A DNA stretch of 64,000 bases from Owenia fusiformis (taxonomy: Eukaryota > Annelida > Polychaeta > Sabellida > Oweniidae). A model generated the notes under the pieces. The model had not been told where the DNA came from. It ran no database searches and saw only the letters and a list, made by a program, of their open reading frames with translations. Shown in pieces: positions 55,560 to 64,000 of this stretch (within the stretch, counting starts at the first letter, position 1; every line of letters starts with the position of its first letter). The stretch covers positions 6,345,815-6,409,814 of the forward strand of contig CAIIXF020000003.1 of assembly GCA_903813345.2 (NCBI GenBank), written 5' to 3'. A program made the translations under genes and the position numbers.

Positions 55560-57780
55560 CTACTAGGCAGAGTGTAGTTTAACTAGACTCTGCACGCAGG
55601 GTACATATTTCAAGACACCTTTATAAAAAGAAACTATTTTACAAAATATTTCCATTAGAAAATGTTCTGGTCAATTATTAATCTTTTAAGCAATCCCAGT
55701 TAAGACAGAATCAACAGAGAAAGTTTTAAAGATTCAAAGGACTTTTAATCACAATAACTCATCAAAATGAACCAGTATCTGGACAAGACTAAAATTTGAT
55801 AAAACAAAACAACAATATTGTACCTTTTTGGTACAATAAAAAACTTGGTCTTAATTCTGGAAAAATGATAAATTATGAAATTTTAACACACTAGTATGGT
55901 TCCTCAAATGTTAATAAGAAAATTACTTGGAACATTTCTGCCAGAGAATTGAACAAGTGATAAACGTTGCTTCTGGTGACATACAGAAAGTAGAAAACAA
56001 TTGATAGATTTTTCTTGTACATTGTTTCAGAAACTGTCATTTATGTTCTCAGAGCCTTGGGGAACGGTCCCTTCGATAAAATATATCTCGCTCATTTACT
56101 AAATAATCCACAAAGAGAAAAATTATGAGAAAAAATTAACAGCCGGAAAAAATACATACTCAAATTTGTACCAAATATGGGACAATTGTCGACTTTATTT
56201 GATATTTAACAAGAAATGCGAGAAATGCAAGGAGGGAGGAAATGGTAAGATGGGATGTGTCAGGTCGGCCAATCAGTCATGTTTATTTATCACATCATGT
56301 CTTTAACCTTTACTTCTCGCGGCAGTATTCTAGCACAGTGTATACCTAGCAAGAACTGGCTGTCTTTTCTCCTTATATTATTCAACTATTGTTTGAAAAA
56401 TACTTTCTTAACCATTGATAATTTAGACATACTAACATTGGATCACAAAAGAATTCAAATTCTTAGTTATTATCAAAGATATCCATCATATTCATTGCAA
56501 TATTTATTAATTATTTCATATTAGATTATTATGTAACTTATTGGGTATTAGTGCTACATATAAAAAATACCACTATCTGTCCTTTATATTTTCAATTAGT
56601 AAACAGCTAAATAAATAACATAAATAAAATCAATCAAATGTAATATCAAAATTCTCTAAAACTTACTTTTATGGTACCAGTTGACAAGAGTTTGCTGTTA
56701 TCCGTCTGAATAAAAGTCAATTTTATATCCAAAATGTCTTTCAATGTCTCTCAGTTGACTACTGGCTTATAATGACTGCTTCAATCTGATGACCAACTAC
56801 TTATATTTTAACTCAGCCTATTTTAGTCTAAGATGCTGTTTTTAGTTCCAAATCATTGGACACCCTTGCAGGAGCTAATTTCAAGTTAGTAGATTTTCTT
56901 TGATTGGACCCCGGGAAAATTTGTAAATTAATTCAATGTTTGTCTATAATTAAGAATTAAGTATTTCTAATTCACTGCAAAAATATATTCTTGATACTTA
57001 CAAGTTTTCTTAAAGATTCCATAAAAAGTTCACCAGATTTTTTGCTGTTTTTTGCAAGGGTCTGGCCCTGTATGATATGTGTGTCTACTTATAGAGTAAG
57101 TCACTCTCCATGCAGTGGTCATTATATCATGCTGATTCCATGCTAATTCCTCAGAATGTATTTTCCATTTGATGAAATCCTTACATACAGGAATAATGTC
57201 TCAAATAAACAAATATATTTATTCCTTCACAGTATTCATATCAAGCTCATATTTCATATTGCTACTTTTACAACTTAAATCTAATTTCAAATCAGAGAAA
57301 ATTAAATCTAGCTGTAAACAAAATTATATTTTATAGATACACATTCAGGATCCTAGGTTATAAAAACAAAATAAAAAGAATAAACAGAAATACTTTTTAT
57401 AAGTAACTACAAAAAATGACAGAATTTCACAAACAAATATATATAATGCAATAGATTTTAATTTCAGAGAAAAATGTGAAATATATGAGTGAAGTTCATC
57501 TGTAGGAGGTTTTAATGACCGAGATAAATCCTGGAAACCATTCAAGATAAAATATGACAGTTCATATGGTTTAGCCTATTCTGAAGGATCCAACGTATTT
57601 CTTTTAAATGAATGCATAATATCAGGTTGATAAATTGCAAATATATGTATATAGTGTATATAGTAATATGTGTTAACTTATAGCATCCTCTCAAACATGT
57701 AGTGCATCATTATTAATATAAAACAATCAATCCTGTTTTTCATTATTAAGGATGTTCTAAAATGTTAAACAGTAGATTGG
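55560..57780. other. Gene-free stretch with one possible small exon
   Basis: AT-rich. A candidate 39-bp minus-strand exon is at 56667-56705 (TTTATTCAG/ACGG...AAAA/GTAAGT). Nothing else stands out. Confidence 0.35.
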
Positions 57781-57789
57781 TACATAAGC

Positions 57790-58110
57790 AGGGCTGCTAT
57801 AGCTAGATTTCAGTTGCCGGTTCATTACAGTCAGAATACCTTGGTTCATTACAGACAGAGCTGGTACATTACAACCAGGGCTAGTATATCACAGCCAATG
57901 CTGGCATATTACAGTCCCTGGGTTACAGTCAAGGCTGGAACATAATACAGTCAGGGCTTTGCAGGACTGGTATAGGTATGAATTACGACTGGTGAATTCC
58001 AGTTATGGCTGGTAGATACCAATCAAAGCTGGTACATTACAAGTAGATGAGAATCATGGCTGGTAGATTACACTCAGAGCTGGTAGATAAGACTCAAATG
58101 AGATCATAGT
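57790..58110. repeat. Degenerate minisatellite (GCTGGTACATTACA...CAGGGCTGG)
   Basis: About ten irregular units of 28-45 bases carry GGGCTGGTA and ATTACAGTCA-type words. Confidence 0.75.
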
Positions 58111-58869
58111 CAGGGCTGTGAACAAGTTCATCCATGATAAGTACCATAGAGCACCTTGTCCAGGTTGATAACTGCTGCCCGGAGATGCCTTGGCAAAGAA
58201 TATCTCTAAACGGCCAATTATCTTACATTAAAAGACGTCATTTGGTATCCCATTGGGCTTGTTTTTTGATAATCAAAGCATATCTTAACTACAAGTTTTT
58301 ACTCAGTTGGGTCCTGAGTTAAATGCCATTCTTTCCGCTTGATTCTCTTCCATGGGGTTTTAAAAGGCTTGCAGTGGTTATGAAACCGTGATTAAGAAAT
58401 AGTTTCCAATCAGTGGGCAGCTGGGTGCGGGTTTAAGTAGAGGATGAGTTGGTGTTAAGTCATCAATGCTAGGAGATTAGGCTTCTTATACCTGTGAGTC
58501 TAATGCATGGGAAATACTGGTTGTTATAATCGTGTCATCTCGTTCATTGAGACAATGTGTTGAGGAATGTGCTTGAGCCATACACTTTTACAATAAAGAA
58601 TGTTAACAAGCTGATGATCTTTCCTCCTTTGACGAAAGAAGTAAATACTTCTTTGTATGTTAAGACTTAAATCAATACTGACAATTATTTTTGAAGATTC
58701 TGAATCACAAGATATGGTACTATACATGTATTGGCACAACCCTATTGACATACAGGAAAGTCCATTAATTGAAACACTGAGCTTTACTTCCTTGAAATAT
58801 GTCAAAATTAAGTAGATTTTCATTGATAATGAAACGATTACATCGACAGAGAATACGATCTGATATTAG

Positions 58870-59020
58870 AGCACAGATATGTGAAAATTAAAAAATTGCT
58901 TGTACAATTAATAGATTGAACAATGGGTAATTAATGATGCTTCTAATGAGCTCCCAGTGATTAATTACATTGTCTTTAGAAGGAAGCGCCTCATTAGACA
59001 GCGAGTCAAACTTGTATTTT
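58870..59020. promoter_or_regulatory. Possible enhancer: SOX and homeodomain site cluster
   Basis: GAACAATGGG (SOX-like) is next to TAATTAATGATG, TCTAATGAG, TGATTAATTACA and CCTCATTAGAC, several homeodomain cores within ~100 bases in non-repetitive sequence. The function is inferred. Confidence 0.3.
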
Positions 59021-59730
59021 CCAATCAATTATTTTGTAATATTTATAACACCTTCCACTCATAATGAGTCTTTAACCATATCTGTTAGATTAGTATGCTT
59101 CATTTGTTAGATTTATGTTATTTCTCGCATGTTTTTACACCCCCCATTGTGGCTTATTACCATTGTTTGTTTATTTGTTCGTTTGTTCTTTTGGAGTAAT
59201 TTGTTTCCATGGTGATGTAGCCACATGATATACTCATATCCCATTGGACAAGCCTGTGATTCTTGCCCTCTAGGAATCATCTTCAATCTAGTTTGCATCT
59301 TTGGACCTTCCCCCTCTAACCTCCCATGGTGAGACAGTCACATGACCTCCAAATCTCAATCCACATGAATTTCTTTTAATCTAGTCTGCATCAAGTCTTT
59401 GGTCCTCCCCATCTACCCCTCCCCCCCCCCCTTAATTCATTTCCTTAAGATGAGGTGGTAAGTCGTGGTTACAAGGACTTTTAGTAAGACAACTATTCAT
59501 AATATGTCATACAATTCATTTACCAAGATTAAGGCTACAATATCAAACTGCAGCATTAAATACCAAATATGATGACCATGACTTTTTAATATCTTCCCTG
59601 GGCTATTTATTCATTCAGGAAGTAGATGTGAATAAAACCACAATTAAATATGAATGGGATCGTTTTTGATACATTCTCTTCATGGCCAAATCTTTGCATT
59701 CCATCTTGTGGTTTCCCCACCTTCTCCCAA

Positions 59731-59820
59731 CAGGTCATATCAGCCTATTGCCACTGATTAATGGTCATATCAGCCTATTTCTACTGATTAATGGTCATAT
59801 CAGCCTATTTCTATTGGTTA
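59731..59820. repeat. 30-bp triplicate
   Basis: GGTCATATCAGCCTATT followed by CTACTGATTAAT occurs three times at an exact 30-base spacing. Confidence 0.9.
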
Positions 59821-62800
59821 CAATCAAAATATGGATGCATATCAGATAATATTTAGTGTGCATCAAGTCAAAGATCACCCTGTTTCAATGTTAACCCTTT
59901 TCAAGACTTTGATTTCATATCTTTAAAAGAGAGCTTCGACTGATTACTTTTAGCCTTGGACTTAAGGGAAATCAGGGTAATTAACAAGAACTTCCCAAAA
60001 TTGTATATTATATTCGGTATCTAATACTGCATTTTTATGTTAAATCCATCTTGAAGCCTTAATTGGTATGGAAGTGTGGGGGGGGGGTATACAGAGAATT
60101 GATGAAGGACATCCGTTTAGACATTGAGAGAGATAACAGCATTGTATTAGTTCCTTCTTGAATTATTTACTTGAAAACAAAAAGATGTGATGAGTATCAG
60201 ACATTAGATTGCAAATAATACATTAAAAGAATCTAGAACAGATTGAGATCATCAAGCATGATTATTCTTAATTTCAACATTTTCTGCTTCTCTTTACTTA
60301 ATGTTTTTGGATTACCTTTATCCTGATAAAATCATCTTCAGCAGTTGATCCTTTAACACAACAATTATTTTTCAATCTTAGGTAGAAAAACAATGTTTGA
60401 CCAAGTAAGAAAATACCCCCTTACAAAAGTCGACCAATTTCAAAGTGAGAAAAACCATGAAAAAGATGAGAATCACAGAGAAATTCCAAGACCATTCATA
60501 GTCACCATTGCATTCTAAAACAATGCTAGAATAGATTACAAAAACATGTAAGATAAGAAATCCTTATCATTTTTCTGATATCAAAATGCCATGCCACAAA
60601 ATTCTGCGTGATGACCAAGAAAATGTCTGACTGTCACTGATTGGTAGACAATATTTAAACGAGGAATTTTAATCTCCCAAATCCCAAATTGCAATCGGGA
60701 ATATCACATGCCATGCTCAAATAGAGAAAAACACCTAGTTTCACTTGAATACACAAGGAACCAGTTTAATTGTGGGAAAATAACTTTGAGAAAATTGTTC
60801 CAAATTATGACTCAAGTAATTAGCTATAATAGTTTCTATGATTTTAGCAGTTTGCAGATTTTTCTTAAATTCTTAGCATGCCCTTACAGACACAAATTTC
60901 ACATTCTTTTTTAACAGGTAATCTAGTTAATAAAATATACATCTGATCTGTCTAGAGTGAATTTAGACAAATGTACGTTTGATGCCTCCTACTAAAATTC
61001 CAATGCCTAATTAAAATGAAATCCATTCTACCAAAAATTGGTAGAATGAATCGGTAGAGTGGCTACCTAAAAACAACTTCAAGGTTCTAACACATTAAAT
61101 GTTTCCCAGACACGCACACCAGACTTTTAGCTCTAACATGCATTCAAGAATTCTTTTAACTTGATCCCAAAATCTAAACGCTTTGATGAGCTTTAGCTAA
61201 TTTCTTAATTCAAATAAAAAATATTGAGTTGGGATGTTTACTTACCGAGGTATTAGTATCACATCTAAGATTATTCCAAACATGTCAACTCCTGGGAAAA
61301 TCTTCATAGCAATGAATATTTTTTATATGACATTAAATTCTGATTTCCGCTGACCTGCGATTCATGAAGAGATGTTTTTAAGCCACATATCTTAGAATAC
61401 ATCTCCTACTCATAAACAGGGTGAGACAAGAATACTATTAACATTTTATTCATAAATTACACACTAAATTATCATTATAAATTCTATGATTAAGTTTTGT
61501 AATAAAAACACAAAGGAAATCAAACAATCTTATTCAAAGAACATACACATTCTTTAGGGGATTACGTAAAGTTTAACTTAAAAACTTCAATCTTATTTTT
61601 TGTCACTCCCTGTAGATTGATGACACCTAGGTTCCAATCTAGTGCTCCAGGCAGATATGCTAGTGAGATAGTTTTCTTAGCCCTTGACTAAAAAATACAA
61701 GTTCTCATCTTTCTAGACAAACAAGAAAAATACAAAAATAGTAAACATATACAACTAGCACTTACACACAGAGCCATTCAATGTAGATTCTTATCTTTTA
61801 TTGACAATGTTAAGTTTGGATTTAAAAAAATGTCAATTGTGATACCAAGGGAAATATCTCTTTAGAGCAAAGTATTTTTATTTGTTTTTTGAATGACTTC
61901 TACCTCTCCTGATGTTAAGGCAATGTAGGAAGGGATGGGCCCAAGAAAAGTTTGTAATTCTTTATACATTGTAGTATATCTAACTCAGTGGCATGCTTTG
62001 TTGTCCATAATTGCTAACTTATACAACATACATATGGGGCTGTTACATAACAAAAAACATTTTCCAGCTGTTTTCCTAAAAAAAGAAGAGCGCAAAGTGG
62101 TGACTTTTTTCTAGAGCAATCAAATCATCATGGAAAATTACTACATGTTCTGAGTTACTCTGGTTACATAACACACTTTGAAAACACAATCAAAATTATT
62201 TAACACAGCTAAAAAGCAGATGATTTTAGGTTACACTCAACATGATGATTTGGAAAATTGATCACCCTTCTCAAAAGTCACTTCATCTAATTTCTCAATT
62301 CTTCTTGCTTTAATTAGAGTACTTGTACCAAAGGTTTCATTCATACCATCATGGATTTATACGCATACGCATGTCAGTATTTGTTGCTAATTCTAAAGTT
62401 TCAATGAATATTTTAATAAAAAAAACAATTTTATAACTTTAATTTAAGAGTTGGGTAAAACATCTATGACATTAACTTTTTGCCAAAACCACACACCCTT
62501 CAGAGGATGGTACCTCCAATTTTAGAACAAAATATTGATAACCTTAATTTTGAATTGGCCTATTAATGGTGAATGCTTCACGGACTTATGATCTTGGTAT
62601 CTTTTCTCAAAGACCCAAAGCCAAACAAAAAACAACACCCAGGGGTCGTATAAAAATCTAAAACAACTACAAAGTAGTTTAATTCTAAATGTACAACAGA
62701 ATAAACCCTGTTATTGGCATCTTCATCTTGGGTCCTCATTATAAAAGATTTTTGTTTGGATTCTTTGATTAGATATAAAAATATTATGCGTACATGATAG

Positions 62801-63665
62801 TACATGTTACACCTATGAAGTGGAACATCTATATGTTGAACACTTTACAGTCATGTGACCCCTCTGACTTATTGTTAACCAAACCAGTGGAACACCTCTC
62901 AAGTAGAACACATCTAAGTAGAACCAATAGTGTTCTACTTTCACAGGCTTTACATTTATCATTAAGATTCATGTATTTATTGATCCTCATATGTTCAAAA
63001 CAACTCAATCCAAACCAAACACATCTTAAATCACTCAAGGTTCCGAATTCACATATTTTTAGATTCTTCCCGCTTTATCCAGCGAAAACCTGATTGACCA
63101 CTGAGGGCTTTGAAACCTCTGCTGACAACAACAGACCAATTGCCAAAAAAGCTATTTGTGTTCCAAATCACTGAGCAGCAACTTGCCTATTAGAATCTTC
63201 ACTAGTATTGACATTCATCCTTTGCCAAACAAGTTTTCAAACTACAATCATATCATCTCTTGAAATAAATTTCCAAATTAAGAAATAAAGAATCTGATAT
63301 TTTTATATTTGTTTACGTGTATTTTGGAGATAAATATTTCCCCACGTACACATTGTATATTTGGAGCATTTGAACAATTGCTTGAGATTTTTTCTTTTGG
63401 CAAGAAAATTAGTGTCCAGTCAATGAATTATTTTTAGCTCATTTGGATTGATTTAATTTTGATCTACAGAGCTGAGTGCTGGGATAACAACATACCAATA
63501 ACTCCATCAAGAAACTTATGAGATTTTTTTGTAACGTTTCCAGGATAGCTTTGGGGGTTCTCTGATGAAGTCCTTGGTGTTCTGAACTTCTATTTTTGTG
63601 TAATAGCATCGCATGTGTCCAAGGTGAAGACACCAAGAAGACATTATTTTGGCTCTGTGCTATTG
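59821..63665. other. Gene-free stretch with one possible distal first exon
   Basis: A minus-strand donor CCTCG/GTAAGT at 61246 follows an ATG frame (MFGIILDVILIP), a possible distal first exon. Around 62.81-62.94 kb, words such as GGAACACCTCTCAAGTAGAACA resemble the Tigger-like family. No coding exon is otherwise supported. Confidence 0.35.
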
Positions 63666-63669
63666 AAAC

Positions 63670-64000
63670 TTTCTTAAAGTCCCCGTCTAAAGTTTGAAAA
63701 TATTTTTTTATCATTCATTTACTATTTGTCAGGACTTAAAAAGTGATTTTAGAGATTTTTGAACAAAAAAAAATTTTTGAAAAAAAAGTTGTGAGCATTT
63801 CATTTCTCAGATATTCAAATTTCCCGCCATTTTTCAAAAAAAGTTGAAATTTCTTAATCATCAAATATTTCTTAATGCATTTCAAAAAAGATTATCTTTT
63901 TAACACCAATGCAAAGATTGAACAAAGCACACACTATTTCAATAATAAAATGCCATATTTAATGGGCCACTTCAATGTTTTAGCATATCAAAAATATTTT
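63670..64000. mobile_element. Second copy of the 25.4-kb repeat family, cut by the window end
   Basis: From CTTAAAGTCCCCGTCTAAAG onward the sequence matches 25.4-25.73 kb almost base for base (TTTGAAAATATTTTTTTATC, ATTCATTTACTATTTGTCA, CACCAATGCAAAGATTGAAC, AATGGGCCACTTCAATGTTT). Confidence 0.9.

Overview
This is an AT-rich, intron-rich, repeat-laden animal genome segment, not bacterial. Multi-exon genes with GT-AG introns, one intact U12-type AT-AC intron, a TRIM-NHL gene, a very large C2H2 zinc-finger gene and many DNA-transposon remnants point to an invertebrate metazoan. I favour a marine invertebrate, perhaps a deuterostome such as an echinoderm or hemichordate, because of the TRIM-NHL gene and a foldback element resembling sea urchin TU elements. 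That taxonomic guess is weak.

Layout. (1) 1-5.0 kb: a possible first exon of a secreted peptide on the minus strand (691-893), a Mutator-type miniature element with a 9-bp target duplication (2752-3300) and a ~195-bp tandem repeat (3330-4500). (2) 5.05-27.92 kb, plus strand: ten exons of a C18orf63 (DUF4708) homologue. The exon or exons for roughly the first 55 residues were not found. The gene has an AT-AC intron (9821-10388) and a SAP-like C-terminal module. (3) Its 14.9-kb intron 12159-27081 holds a 410-bp perfect-looking palindrome, a ~7.3-kb foldback structure (12.95-20.29 kb) whose inverted arms are made of ~600-bp tandem units around a 63-bp minisatellite, and a same-strand TRIM-NHL gene (21156-24179). 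The TRIM gene is split by a 1147-bp inverted-repeat element that could be spliced out in frame. (4) 27.9-30.4 kb: two minisatellites downstream of the C18orf63 stop. (5) 34.5-47.0 kb, minus strand: nine coding exons joining in perfect phase into a 2458-residue protein with about 39 C2H2 fingers and a CtBP-type PLDLT motif, probably a transcriptional repressor. (6) 47-64 kb: mostly non-coding, and probably the 5' regulatory domain of the zinc-finger gene. It has several candidate alternative first exons, two with TATA-type promoters, and a homeodomain/SOX-site cluster near 58.9 kb.

The C18orf63 homologue and the zinc-finger gene are convergent. C18orf63-like proteins have no settled function, the TRIM-NHL protein is a predicted E3 ligase, and the zinc-finger protein is a predicted nuclear DNA-binding factor. 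Nothing in the window shows that they work together. All splice calls were made by eye from consensus sites, phase and homology recalled from memory. No alignment or RNA evidence was available.
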